Source of the DNA: Pseudomonas putida
Lineage (GTDB): Bacteria > Pseudomonadota > Gammaproteobacteria > Pseudomonadales > Pseudomonadaceae
DNA: 64,000 nt
Direction: 5' to 3'
Assembly (NCBI RefSeq): GCF_028682475.1
Contig: NZ_JANHLE010000023.1
Span: 1 to 64,000, forward strand
This document shows, piece by piece, positions 1-8,104 of the stretch. Made by a program: the position numbers and the translations under genes. The notes below the pieces were generated by a model, which did no database searches, was not told the origin of the DNA, and worked only from the letters and a program-made list of their open reading frames with translations. Numbering within the stretch: position 1 is the first letter of the stretch; every line of letters starts with the position of its first letter.

Positions 1-40
1 ATATCGCCCTTAAGAGGTGTCCGGGATCATTAGACCAGTT

Positions 41-87
41 CAATCCCGCTCCCACAGGATTAAGGAATCCCTGTGGGAGCGGGATTG
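41..87. repeat. REP-type inverted repeat
   Basis: Two 18-bp arms (41-58 and 70-87) are perfect reverse complements containing CCCGCTCCCACAGG, separated by 11 bp. The right arm is followed by CCCCGCGATG, the usual Pseudomonas REP tail. It lies upstream of the first gene and can fold as a hairpin. No gene is seen in positions 1-160. Confidence 0.85.
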
Positions 88-160
88 CCCCGCGATGCTT
101 TTCAGGCCTGCAATGGTGTAAATTCACAGATCGCCTTGCAGCCTTTCGGAGGGCACCCAG

Positions 161-682
161 ATGGCCCAGGAACTCTACACCCGCACCAATCAGAAGATTT
201 ACTTCGCCGGCCTCGCTCTCGAAGCCATGGGCAAAGCCCAGGATAGCCGGGCGATGAATGCCCAGGCGTTGACTCAGGCTGAGCGTGAGTCGGCGCTGTT
301 TCACCTGTACGGCGCACTGCTGGGGCTGTGTCACGAGATTGCCGGGTTTTACCGCTTACCACAGGCCGGTGCCCCGCGTGCAGAGCTGCTGCTGACTCGC
401 GAAGTGCTGGAAGCTGTAGCGATTCCCGAGATGGCCGAGCTGGTTGAACTGGCTGAGCAGCGGGAAACCTGGCTGGCGCAACTGTTAGGCGCTTATGCCG
501 ATTTGTTCCGACCGCCGGTCGCGAAAAAAGCGCCGAAAACTGATGTCACCCAGCCGTTGATTCAGGCCGTGAGCCTTGATGAGCCCGAGATAGCGCCACT
601 TTCGCGGGAAGAGCTGGAGAGCTGGCGGCAGAACCTGAAGGGGCTGACCGTTCGTTTTCGCGAGGGCTTGAGTGAGTGCTGA
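161..682 (+). CDS. DUF6586-type conserved hypothetical protein
   Basis: This 173-residue soluble protein opens MAQELYTRTNQKIYFA and is rich in Glu, Ala and Leu, suggesting a helical bundle. I see no signal peptide, membrane segment or catalytic motif. It resembles the conserved Pseudomonas family that lies between topA and lexA-sulA (the PA3010 position in P. aeruginosa), so the family call rests on recognition and synteny. A GGAGG about 10 bases before the ATG supports the start. The next gene begins about 50 bases downstream on the same strand, so the two are probably co-transcribed. The function is unknown. Confidence 0.85.
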   Translation: MAQELYTRTNQKIYFAGLALEAMGKAQDSRAMNAQALTQAERESALFHLYGALLGLCHEIAGFYRLPQAGAPRAELLLTREVLEAVAIPEMAELVELAEQRETWLAQLLGAYADLFRPPVAKKAPKTDVTQPLIQAVSLDEPEIAPLSREELESWRQNLKGLTVRFREGLSEC

Positions 683-732
683 TTGGGACGCTCGCTGGTA
701 CAATACTGGCCTTTCGTGGAGAACTGCCCCTT

Positions 733-966
733 ATGCCAACGTCCTTTCTAGAAATTGTCGAGTTGCCGGATGGCCGGATCGAGCTGCGCCGTGCCGAGGA
801 CGAAGGTTCCCTGGTGACCCTGGATTTCTCCGAGGACGCCAAGGCTTTCCTGCAAGGTCAGCACGTGGAAGTGGCCAAGGCCATGCTCAGTGTTGGCGTG
901 CAGATGGCCGGCAAGCTGGTGGAAGGCGAAATCGAGCGAGACGACGGACCGCGCGTTCTGCATTGA
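733..966 (+). CDS. small conserved hypothetical protein
   Basis: This is a 77-residue acidic protein beginning MPTSFLEIVELPDGRIELRR. It starts 50 bases after the previous gene, with GGAGAA upstream of the ATG. It matches the position of PA3009-type hypothetical proteins between the DUF6586 gene and sulA. An in-frame upstream start at 676 is possible, but the ATG at 733 begins the conserved-looking part. There is no signal peptide or known domain. It ends at a hairpin that also faces the end of sulA. Confidence 0.8.
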   Translation: MPTSFLEIVELPDGRIELRRAEDEGSLVTLDFSEDAKAFLQGQHVEVAKAMLSVGVQMAGKLVEGEIERDDGPRVLH

Positions 967-977
967 TCGCCCTGCAG

Positions 978-1000
978 GGCTTCCTCGTCCTGAGGAAGCC
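978..1000. terminator. hairpin between convergent genes
   Basis: GGCTTCCTC (978-986) and GAGGAAGCC (992-1000) pair perfectly around a 5-base loop, between the small hypothetical gene and the end of sulA. There is no clear T-tract on either side, so factor-independent termination is only suggested. Confidence 0.5.
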
Positions 1001-1031
1001 TGGCGAAACCCATCAATACTTGACCTGAATA

Positions 1032-1526
1032 TCAGCCAAGGCGGATGTTCAGGCTCTGTGCGTCTCCGGCGCGTGCGGCGGTGCTCAGTTGCTGGCGGGC
1101 GCTGCTGCTGACCGTGCTCAGCCAGCTGACCACAGTATGGCTGCGGCCCAGGCGCAGGGCTTCGCAGGCCAGTTGCAGAGCGCTCTGGTTACCGCGTGGT
1201 TGCAGCAACAGGATGCGCTCACGGTTCAGGCCCGCTTCGCGCAGCCATGCCTGGGTCAGGCTTGGCGGCGGGGCGATCAGGGTCAGCCAGCGCTCGTCCT
1301 GTTCTTCGCTCAATTCGCTCAGATCGCGCAGCATGGGGGCCAGCAGGCTCTGGCAGTTGCCCAGCGCACCACGCAAAGACAGCTCGCTGAAAACCTGAGC
1401 TGCGCCAGGGTGCGGCGCAGGCTTGGCGGCTTTCAGTCCGGGCAGCACTGGCTGGGCCAGGAATGCTTCGAACAGGGGCAGTTGTGTTTGCTGCGGTACA
1501 TTCTGTGATGCTGGGGGGAGCTGCAT
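1032..1526 (-). CDS. sulA: SOS cell-division inhibitor SulA
   Basis: This 164-residue SulA-family protein blocks FtsZ assembly during the SOS response. The protein begins MQLPPASQNVPQQTQLPLF; the core SLTQAWLREAGLNRERILLLQPRG followed by ALRLGRSHTVVSWL is typical of the RecA-like SulA fold. I chose the ATG at 1526 because AAAGGAGG lies just upstream, overlapping the lexA stop region; a longer reading frame exists but has no such site. The gene follows lexA by 10 bases and is almost certainly in the same LexA-repressed transcript. Confidence 0.9.
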   Translation of the reverse strand: MQLPPASQNVPQQTQLPLFEAFLAQPVLPGLKAAKPAPHPGAAQVFSELSLRGALGNCQSLLAPMLRDLSELSEEQDERWLTLIAPPPSLTQAWLREAGLNRERILLLQPRGNQSALQLACEALRLGRSHTVVSWLSTVSSSARQQLSTAARAGDAQSLNIRLG

Positions 1527-1536
1527 GACGCCTCCT

Positions 1537-2145
1537 TTACCGGCGAATGACGCCGACACTCAAGCCCTCGATCACCAGCTCCTGGTCTTTCAGGTTGACT
1601 TCGATGGGGGCGAATTCGGGGTTTTCAGCAATCAGCCAGACTTTGCTGCCTTCGCGCTTGAAGCGCTTGACCGTCACCTCGTCACCCAGGCGGGCGACCA
1701 CGATCTGGCCATTGCGGGCTTCGCGGCAGGTGTGGACGGCGAGCAAGTCGCCATCAACGATGCCGACATCCTTCATGCTCATGCCATGGACGCGCAACAG
1801 GTAGTCGGCCCGGGGGTGGAAGAAGGCCGGGTTGATGTTGCAGGATTCCTCGATGTGTTGCTGGGCAAGAATCGGTGCACCGGCGGCGACACGGCCGATG
1901 ATCGGCAGGCCGCTGTCTTCGGTCTTGGCTTCAAGGCCGGGGATGCGGATGCCGCGCGAGGCGCCCGGGGTCATCTCGATCGCGCCCTTGCGGGCCAGTG
2001 CCTTGAGGTGTTCCTCGGCGGCATTCGGTGACTTGAAACCCAGTTCCTGGGCGATTTCCGCGCGGGTGGGCGGGAAGCCGTTGTCTTCCAGGCAGCGCTT
2101 GATGAAAGCCAGAATCTCAGCTTGGCGTGGCGTCAGTTTTAGCAT
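1537..2145 (-). CDS. lexA: SOS repressor LexA
   Basis: This is a 202-residue LexA. The N-terminal winged helix (LTPRQAEILAFIKRCLEDNG) binds SOS boxes and the C-terminal S24 peptidase domain carries out RecA-stimulated self-cleavage. The cleavage site Ala88-Gly89 (VAAGAP), nucleophile Ser123 (HGMSM) and Lys160 (VTVKRF) are all present, so the protein should be fully functional. It is first in a lexA-sulA operon, and two LexA boxes lie 10-45 bases upstream of its start, so it is autoregulated. Some pseudomonads carry a second lexA beside imuAB/dnaE2; this copy has the lexA1 context. Confidence 0.97.
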   Translation of the reverse strand: MLKLTPRQAEILAFIKRCLEDNGFPPTRAEIAQELGFKSPNAAEEHLKALARKGAIEMTPGASRGIRIPGLEAKTEDSGLPIIGRVAAGAPILAQQHIEESCNINPAFFHPRADYLLRVHGMSMKDVGIVDGDLLAVHTCREARNGQIVVARLGDEVTVKRFKREGSKVWLIAENPEFAPIEVNLKDQELVIEGLSVGVIRR

Positions 2146-2155
2146 GTCGATCGCT

Positions 2156-2171
2156 CTGTCTTTTTATACAG
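2156..2171 (-). promoter_or_regulatory. LexA (SOS) box 1
   Basis: CTGT-N8-ACAG with an AT-rich core (CTGTCTTTTTATACAG) fits the SOS box consensus perfectly. It starts 11 bp upstream of the lexA start codon. Confidence 0.93.
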
Positions 2172-2174
2172 TGA

Positions 2175-2190
2175 CTGGGATTATATACAG
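2175..2190 (-). promoter_or_regulatory. LexA (SOS) box 2
   Basis: CTGG-N8-ACAG (CTGGGATTATATACAG) differs from the consensus at one position. It lies 3 bp from box 1, giving centres 19 bp apart, the usual tandem arrangement for strong lexA autorepression. Confidence 0.88.
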
Positions 2191-2196
2191 TGGGTG

Positions 2197-2260
2197 GCAA
2201 GCTGCAAGCATCAGGCTGCAAGAAAACCCGGCGCCAGGTGCGAATGTCCTTGCAGCTTGC
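2197..2260. repeat. inverted repeat GCAAGCTGCAAG
   Basis: GCAAGCTGCAAG (2197-2208) is matched by its exact reverse complement at 2249-2260, between lexA and psrA. Related fragments (CAGGCTGCA, CCTGCAGC) flank it. It looks like one of the short dispersed Pseudomonas intergenic repeats. Confidence 0.6.
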
Positions 2261-2316
2261 GGCCTGCAGCTGTGATTTAATACGTGACCGGGTAGGCACA
2301 AAACGGCTGTGCGGAC

Positions 2317-2346
2317 TTGACAAAACACCGCTTTGAAACGTATGTT
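2317..2346 (+). promoter_or_regulatory. psrA promoter
   Basis: TTGACA (2317-2322) is a perfect -35 hexamer. TATGTT (2341-2346) lies 18 bp downstream as a possible -10. The -10 falls inside the first PsrA palindrome, so a bound repressor would block RNA polymerase. Confidence 0.6.
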
Positions 2347-2361
2347 TCAAACAAGTGTTTG
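2335..2361 (+). promoter_or_regulatory. tandem PsrA operators
   Basis: Two 14-bp palindromes abut and share one base: GAAACGTATGTTTC (2335-2348) and CAAACAAGTGTTTG (2348-2361). Both fit the published PsrA consensus (G/C)AAAC-N(2-4)-GTTT(G/C). They overlap the predicted -10 and end 15 bp before the psrA start codon, which implies negative autoregulation. Confidence 0.85.
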
Positions 2362-2376
2362 TCAGGCGGAGTAGTC

Positions 2377-3090
2377 ATGGCCCAGTCGGAAACCGTTGAA
2401 CGCATTCTCGATGCTGCCGAGCAGTTGTTCGCGGAAAAAGGTTTTGCCGAAACCTCATTACGGCTGATCACCAGCAAGGCCGGCGTCAATCTGGCGGCGG
2501 TGAACTACCATTTCGGTTCCAAGAAGGCCTTGATCCAGGCGGTCTTCTCGCGTTTCCTCGGTCCTTTCTGTGCCAGCCTCGAGCGTGAGCTGGAGCGTCG
2601 TCAGGCCCGCCCCGAGCAAAAGCCGAGCCTTGAAGAGCTGCTGGAAATGCTGGTCGAGCAGGCGCTGGTGGTACAGCCGCGCAGTGGCAACGACCTGTCG
2701 ATCTTCATGCGCTTGCTGGGCCTGGCCTTCAGCCAGAGTCAGGGGCATTTGCGGCGTTACCTGGAGGACATGTACGGCAAGGTGTTCCGTCGTTACATGC
2801 TGCTGGTCAACGAGGCCGCGCCGCGTATTCCACCCATCGAACTGTTCTGGCGTGTGCATTTCATGCTCGGTGCCGCAGCGTTCAGCATGTCCGGGATCAA
2901 GGCACTGCGTGCTATTTCCGAAACTGATTTCGGCGTCAACACCTCGATCGAACAGGTCATGCGCCTGATGGTGCCGTTCCTCGCCGCCGGCATGCGTGCC
3001 GACAGCGGTGTCACTGACGAGGCCATGGCTGCCGCGCAGCTGCGTCCGCGCAGCAAATCCTCAAGCAGCACGGTCGCCGCCAAGGCCTGA
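2377..3090 (+). CDS. psrA: TetR-family fatty-acid-responsive regulator PsrA
   Basis: This 237-residue TetR regulator has an N-terminal HTH of TetR type (AEQLFAEKGFAETSLRLITSKAGVNLAAVNYHFGSK around residues 14-48) followed by a helical ligand domain. PsrA in pseudomonads activates rpoS and represses fadBA-type beta-oxidation genes, and long-chain fatty acids release it from DNA. The ATG at 2377 follows GGCGGA and starts the conserved MAQSETVERILDAAE. The lexA-psrA-nagZ order and the autoregulatory palindromes support the symbol. The C-terminal tail is low complexity (SKSSSSTVAAKA). Confidence 0.92.
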   Translation: MAQSETVERILDAAEQLFAEKGFAETSLRLITSKAGVNLAAVNYHFGSKKALIQAVFSRFLGPFCASLERELERRQARPEQKPSLEELLEMLVEQALVVQPRSGNDLSIFMRLLGLAFSQSQGHLRRYLEDMYGKVFRRYMLLVNEAAPRIPPIELFWRVHFMLGAAAFSMSGIKALRAISETDFGVNTSIEQVMRLMVPFLAAGMRADSGVTDEAMAAAQLRPRSKSSSSTVAAKA

Positions 3091-3135
3091 TGCCATGGCT
3101 GGGCGCGGCGAGCCGCATCGGCTAAGCTAGCGCCC

Positions 3136-3660
3136 ATGCCCAGTCTCGATTTACTGCACATTTCCCTTGCCGATCAATGCCTCTACGGGTTCACCCGGGG
3201 GCAGTTGTGTCTGCGTCTGCCTGTGTCCACCGCGTTCAATGGAGCCGGTGAGCGCAATGGCTCCGGTTGTACGCCGCGTGGCCTGCATCAGGTCCGGGCG
3301 AAGATCGGTGCCGGGCTGCCGCAAGGTGCGGTGCTGCGCGGGCGACGCTGGACCGGCGAGACGTGGTCAGTTGAACTGCATGAACACTTTCCCGGTCGTG
3401 ACTGGATCCTCAGCCGTATCCTCTGGCTCAGCGGTTGCGAGCCGGGAATCAATCGTCTGGGTTCGGTCGACACCTTCCGTCGCTACATTTATCTGCACGG
3501 CACGCCTGATTGCGAACCTATGGGCGTGCCGTTGTCCCATGGCTGTGTGCGCCTGCGCAATGCCGACCTGCTGCACCTGTTTGACCAGGTGCCCGTGCAT
3601 TGCCCGGTGCGCATCGAAGAAGCCGCGTGCCCCGAATGGGCCTGCGCGCCCCTGAACTGA
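3136..3660 (+). CDS. cytoplasmic L,D-transpeptidase (YkuD) family protein
   Basis: This 174-residue YkuD-domain protein has the complete catalytic motif: HGTPDCEPMGVPLSHGCVRL, with the nucleophile at Cys137 and the upstream His. No signal peptide or membrane segment is visible, so it probably works in the cytoplasm, unlike cell-wall cross-linking Ldts. It is followed 10 bases later by nagZ, a cytoplasmic muropeptide-recycling enzyme, on the same strand. I infer a role in trimming or exchanging recycled muropeptides, such as an L,D-carboxypeptidase or D-amino-acid exchange reaction. The function is inferred from fold and neighbour only. Confidence 0.85.
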   Translation: MPSLDLLHISLADQCLYGFTRGQLCLRLPVSTAFNGAGERNGSGCTPRGLHQVRAKIGAGLPQGAVLRGRRWTGETWSVELHEHFPGRDWILSRILWLSGCEPGINRLGSVDTFRRYIYLHGTPDCEPMGVPLSHGCVRLRNADLLHLFDQVPVHCPVRIEEAACPEWACAPLN

Positions 3661-3670
3661 AGGATCAATT

Positions 3671-4681
3671 ATGAGTGCCAGCCTGCAAGGCTCCTTGATG
3701 GTGGACATCGCCGGTACCTGGCTGACCGCCGAAGATCGCCAGCTGTTGCGCCAGCCCGAAGTGGCCGGCCTGATCATCTTTGCCCGTAACATCGAAAGTC
3801 CGCGTCAGGTACGTGAACTGACCGCTTCGATCCGTGCCATCCGCCCGGACCTGATTCTGGCAGTCGACCAGGAAGGTGGCCGGGTGCAGCGCCTGCGTCA
3901 GGGCTTTGTCCGCTTGCCGGCGATGCGTGCGATTGCCGATAACGACAACGCCGAATACCTGGCGGAGCAGTGCGGCTGGCTGATGGCTACCGAAGTGCTG
4001 GCGGTTGGTCTGGACCTGAGTTTCGCCCCGGTGCTGGACCTTGATCACCAGCGTAGCGCCGTGGTCGGCAGCCGCGCGTTCGAAGGGGATCCGCAGCGTG
4101 CCAGTGTCTTGGCTGGTGCTTTTATTCGCGGTATGAACGCCGCTGGCATGGCGGCATGCGGCAAGCACTTCCCAGGGCATGGCTGGGCTGAGGCCGACTC
4201 CCATGTCGCCATCCCGACTGACGAGCGCAGCCTTGAGCAGATTCGTGCAGTAGATCTGGTGCCGTTCGCACGGCTCAGCGGTCAGCTGGCGGCGGTGATG
4301 CCGGCGCATGTCATCTACCCGCAGGTCGATAACCAGCCGGCAGGCTTCTCGCGCCGCTGGTTGCAGGACATTCTGCGCGGCGAGCTGGGCTTTGACGGGG
4401 TGATCTTCAGTGATGACCTGTCGATGGCGGGTGCTCATGTGGTGGGTGATGCGGCCAGTCGTATCGAGGCGGCATTGAGTGCTGGGTGTGATATGGGCCT
4501 GGTGTGTAATGACCGGGCCGCTGCCGAGCTGGCATTGACGGCGGCGCAACGCCTGAAGGTCAAGCCGTCGCCACGCATTGCACAAATGCGCGGGCAGGGC
4601 TTTGCACGTACCGACTATCGCCAGCAGCCGCGTTGGCTGGAGGCGTTAGGGGCGCTCAAAGAGGCTCAACTGGTCGATTGA
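3671..4681 (+). CDS. nagZ: beta-N-acetylhexosaminidase NagZ
   Basis: This 336-residue GH3 enzyme removes GlcNAc from GlcNAc-anhydroMurNAc peptides in the cytoplasm during peptidoglycan recycling, generating the muropeptides sensed by AmpR. The family signatures are present: DQEGGRVQRLR near residue 75, the KHFPGHGWAEADSH loop carrying the His/Asp acid-base pair, and FSDDLSMAGA with nucleophile Asp248. The length is typical. AAGGA precedes the ATG, and the stop of the YkuD gene is 10 bases upstream, so the two form one operon. Confidence 0.96.
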   Translation: MSASLQGSLMVDIAGTWLTAEDRQLLRQPEVAGLIIFARNIESPRQVRELTASIRAIRPDLILAVDQEGGRVQRLRQGFVRLPAMRAIADNDNAEYLAEQCGWLMATEVLAVGLDLSFAPVLDLDHQRSAVVGSRAFEGDPQRASVLAGAFIRGMNAAGMAACGKHFPGHGWAEADSHVAIPTDERSLEQIRAVDLVPFARLSGQLAAVMPAHVIYPQVDNQPAGFSRRWLQDILRGELGFDGVIFSDDLSMAGAHVVGDAASRIEAALSAGCDMGLVCNDRAAAELALTAAQRLKVKPSPRIAQMRGQGFARTDYRQQPRWLEALGALKEAQLVD

Positions 4682-4692
4682 TACCAGTAGCC

Positions 4693-4760
4693 AATCGCCG
4701 GCAAGGCCGGCTCCCACATGGCAATACCAGCACCCTGTGGGAGTTGGCATTGCCAGCGAT
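4693..4760. repeat. REP-type imperfect inverted repeat
   Basis: A left arm ATCGCCGGCAAGGCCGGCTC followed by CCACA and a right arm TGTGGGAGTTGGCATTGCCA with an ending AGCGAT form an imperfect hairpin. It fills the gap between the convergent nagZ and helicase genes and may help terminate both. Confidence 0.75.
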
Positions 4761-4764
4761 GAAT

Positions 4765-7700
4765 TCAACCCGCCTTCGACGTCTTGCGCTTGCCAGGCAG
4801 CGGCGCAAACAACGCATCGATATCCTCCGCCGCCAAGCGCCAGTCCCCCGCCTGACGCCCATCCAGCACGCCGGCCGCCAGCGCCGACTTCTCCTGCTGC
4901 AGCTGCTGGATTTTCTCCTCCACCGTGCCTCGGGTAATCAGCTTGTAGACGAACACCGGTTTTTCCTGGCCAATGCGATAGGCGCGGTCGGTAGCCTGGT
5001 TTTCCGCCGCCGGGTTCCACCAGGGATCGTAATGGATCACAGTGTCGGCAGCAGTCAGGTTCAGGCCAACACCGCCGGCCTTGAGGCTGATGAGAAATAT
5101 CTGCAGGCGCCCGCTCTGGAAGTCCTGTACCGGTGCCCGGCGATCGCGGGTTTCACCCGTCAGCAGGGCGTAGGCGATGGACCGCTGCTGCAGTTCGGCC
5201 TCGATCAGCCGCAACATGCTGGTGAACTGTGAGAACAACAGCACGCGTCGCCCTTCGGCAAGCAGCTCCTCAAGCATTTCCATCAGGCTCGCCAGCTTGC
5301 CCGAGTGGGCGCCACGGGCGGTCGAGGCCTGGCTGTTGACCAGCCGCAGGTCGCAGCAGACCTGACGCAGTTTGAGCAAGGCTTCGAGGATGATGATCTG
5401 GCTGCGCGCCACACCCTTGCGTGTGATCTCCGCGCGCACCTTCTGGTCCATGGCCAGGCGCATGGCCTCGTAAACATCGCGCTGCGCATCGCTGAGCTCG
5501 ACCCAATGGACCATGTCGGTCTTGGCTGGCAGCTCGGTGGCCACCTGTTCCTTGGTGCGCCGCAGCAGGAATGGCTTGATCCGTGCGTTGAGATGCTGCA
5601 GGCGCTCATCGTTGCCCTGGCGCTCGATCGGTACCCGGTAATCACGGTTGAATGCCTTGGCATCACCCAGCCAGCCGGGCAGCAGGAAGTGAAACAGCGA
5701 CCACAGTTCACCCAGGTGGTTTTCCAGCGGCGTACCGCTCAGGCACAGGCGCTGGCGTGCTTCCAGCTGGCGCGCAGCCTGAGCGGCTTTGCTGCTCGGG
5801 CTTTTGATGTACTGCGCCTCGTCGAGGATCAGTACATGCAGCATCAGCTCCTTGAAGTGCTCCAGGTCCTTGGGCAGCAGAGCATAGGTGGTCAGCAGCA
5901 GGTCGTAGTCCTGCAGCTTGTCAAAGTGCTTGCGTCGGCCGATACCTTGCAGGGCCAGGACCCTAAGACCGGGGGCAAAGCGCGCCGCCTCATCCTGCCA
6001 GTTGGGAATCAGGCTGGTGGGCATGACTACCATGGCTGGGCGAGTCAGGCGTCCAGCATTCTTTTCGGTGAGCAGGTGGGCCAGGGTTTGTAAGGTTTTA
6101 CCCAGGCCCATGTCATCGGCGAGGATACCGCCGACTTCCAGCTCGCGCAGGGCCTGCATCCAGCTCAGGCCTTCAAGCTGATAGGTGCGCAGCGTAGCGT
6201 TGAGGCCTTCCGGTGCCTGAACCGGTTGCCGACGGATATCACGCAGGCGTTCGCCCAGGTTGCGGACCCGATCGCCACCTTGCCAGTTCAGCGGAATGTC
6301 TTCCAGTGCGTTGAGGCGGGTGGCATCGAGCGTGGGCAGGCGCAGGCTGGCGTCGCCCGACTCACGCAGGTAGAAATCGCCCAGCGTTGCCAGTACGGGC
6401 TTCAGTCGTCCGTATGGAAGTGCTACTTGCAAGCTGCGACGTACTTCGCCCTGGTTGGCGGGAATCTGCACCAGCAGGCTTTCGTCGTCGCGGCGCTTGT
6501 TCAGCTGGGCAGGATTTAGCAGTTCCGGGTGAGTGCGTAATACAGTGAGCAGTATGGGCAGCAGGCTCAAACGTTGGCCATTGACCTCAATGCCCACTTC
6601 CAGGTCGAACCAGTCGCGCCCGCTGGCTTCGTCAATATGGGCGTACCAGTTATCGACCTCGGCAAGATTGAAGGCGAAATCGTCGGTGTATTCGATCTCC
6701 CAGCCTTGCTCGCGCAGGGGCGGTAGATCGTTGAGCATGAATCGTAACCAGGCGCCTTCGGTTGCCAACTCGAAAAGCTCGCCTGCGCTTTCTGGCAGTG
6801 CTTTGCTTTGTCGGGTGGCCACTTTGAAGCCCAGATCCAACAGTTTCTGACGTATCAGTTTCTCGGCATCGGTCTGGCGCTGGATGCGCTGGTTGGTGGT
6901 GCCGTCGAGGCGTGTGATTTCCGTGCCTTGCCTGCCGCTGGCGCGGATGCCGTCATATGCAAAGGAAAGTGCGGCGCGGTGCTGGTGCTGGCGTTGCATC
7001 CTGCCCGATTGCGGGACATAAGCGCTGAACTCATGGCTGCCCAGAATCAGGTGGGGCGTGGGGGCAATACCGTTGATGATCGTCTCGCTCAATGTTCTGG
7101 GGGTGGGGATCTGCCGGTTGAGGGTCTGGATCCTGTGGCTGAAATTCACCACCTGGCTTTCAGGCACCAGCGGTGCCAAGGCGAGGGAAGCAGCAGTCAC
7201 TTCATCATAGTTGTGGTTGAGCAGGCCAATCTGATCCAGTTCGGCATCAACGTAGTACAGCGGTTTCAAGGCCAGTACCAGCTTGAGTAGCTTGCCCTGG
7301 TAGTACCAGCCGCCTCTGTAGTTTTCGCTGTTGAATTTTTCCCAGCGAAACTCACCTGTCCGGGCTGGGCCTGGTTTGAGTGGCTGTTCACCGGCCGTCA
7401 AAAACAGACGCTCGGTGGCAAGTGCATGTTCAAGCAGCTCGGTGCCCTCACTGTCTTCGAGGTTGACACCGCTCGAAAAAGCGCCGGTAGATGTACCGGC
7501 AACTACCATGCGTAAAAATTTCGCATCGTTTTCAGTCAGGTAGCCAGGGTTTTGTCGCAGTATTTCGTGCGGGTAATGGATCACCTTGAGGTCTGTGAGG
7601 CGGCCATCCTTGAGGCGCTTGCATTTGTACGGTGTGATAGTGGCTGTGCCGTTTGCCTCGAACTGAAGCTCGTACATCAGGGTGCGCGTGCTGTGCTCGG

Positions 7701-8100
7701 CACGTTTATCGGCGTCTGGGCCTGATTTTTCCAGGCGCCCCAGCCAGTGCTCCAGTGCAGGGCTTAACTGCTCGCCGTTATCCTTCTGCTTGTCCGTCTG
7801 TGGCACGGGAAGCGACATCAGGTGGTACAGGGCTGCTGCGCAGTGCTTGCAGTCGAAGCCGACCGGACAGGTGCAGTCGGCGTTCAACGAAGAGGAGTGC
7901 TTGCCTGGCCTTACGCTGATGGACTGGGTGTAGACGTTGGCACCTGAGCCGCGACAGACCGAGGTAAGGTTGTAATCCTTCAGGGATATCACCTTTACCC
8001 GGTTTTGTTCGGCATAGCGGAACCCCTTGTCCAGCGCATTGGGTGGGAAGGACATGGCCCAGTCGTTATCTTCGAGCACTTGTCGCAGCGTTTTCGGCAT
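4765..8100 (-). CDS. SWIM zinc-finger SNF2-family helicase
   Basis: This 1,111-residue Swi2/Snf2-type ATPase has a SWIM zinc finger near the N-terminus (Cys76, Cys78, Cys84, His86 in CTCPVGFDCKH), a long middle region of unknown fold, and the SNF2 motor in the C-terminal half. The motor shows DDMGLGKT (Walker A, around residue 665), DEAQ (around 758), SGTPLENHL, and motif VI-like DRAYRIGQ. Such proteins translocate on double-stranded DNA and are linked to RNA polymerase recycling or DNA repair. Its start lies 4 bases after the csiV stop, and csiV follows mfd, so all three form an operon. Its exact role is not known. Confidence 0.9.
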   Translation of the reverse strand: MPKTLRQVLEDNDWAMSFPPNALDKGFRYAEQNRVKVISLKDYNLTSVCRGSGANVYTQSISVRPGKHSSSLNADCTCPVGFDCKHCAAALYHLMSLPVPQTDKQKDNGEQLSPALEHWLGRLEKSGPDADKRAEHSTRTLMYELQFEANGTATITPYKCKRLKDGRLTDLKVIHYPHEILRQNPGYLTENDAKFLRMVVAGTSTGAFSSGVNLEDSEGTELLEHALATERLFLTAGEQPLKPGPARTGEFRWEKFNSENYRGGWYYQGKLLKLVLALKPLYYVDAELDQIGLLNHNYDEVTAASLALAPLVPESQVVNFSHRIQTLNRQIPTPRTLSETIINGIAPTPHLILGSHEFSAYVPQSGRMQRQHQHRAALSFAYDGIRASGRQGTEITRLDGTTNQRIQRQTDAEKLIRQKLLDLGFKVATRQSKALPESAGELFELATEGAWLRFMLNDLPPLREQGWEIEYTDDFAFNLAEVDNWYAHIDEASGRDWFDLEVGIEVNGQRLSLLPILLTVLRTHPELLNPAQLNKRRDDESLLVQIPANQGEVRRSLQVALPYGRLKPVLATLGDFYLRESGDASLRLPTLDATRLNALEDIPLNWQGGDRVRNLGERLRDIRRQPVQAPEGLNATLRTYQLEGLSWMQALRELEVGGILADDMGLGKTLQTLAHLLTEKNAGRLTRPAMVVMPTSLIPNWQDEAARFAPGLRVLALQGIGRRKHFDKLQDYDLLLTTYALLPKDLEHFKELMLHVLILDEAQYIKSPSSKAAQAARQLEARQRLCLSGTPLENHLGELWSLFHFLLPGWLGDAKAFNRDYRVPIERQGNDERLQHLNARIKPFLLRRTKEQVATELPAKTDMVHWVELSDAQRDVYEAMRLAMDQKVRAEITRKGVARSQIIILEALLKLRQVCCDLRLVNSQASTARGAHSGKLASLMEMLEELLAEGRRVLLFSQFTSMLRLIEAELQQRSIAYALLTGETRDRRAPVQDFQSGRLQIFLISLKAGGVGLNLTAADTVIHYDPWWNPAAENQATDRAYRIGQEKPVFVYKLITRGTVEEKIQQLQQEKSALAAGVLDGRQAGDWRLAAEDIDALFAPLPGKRKTSKAG

Positions 8101-8104
8101 CCGA

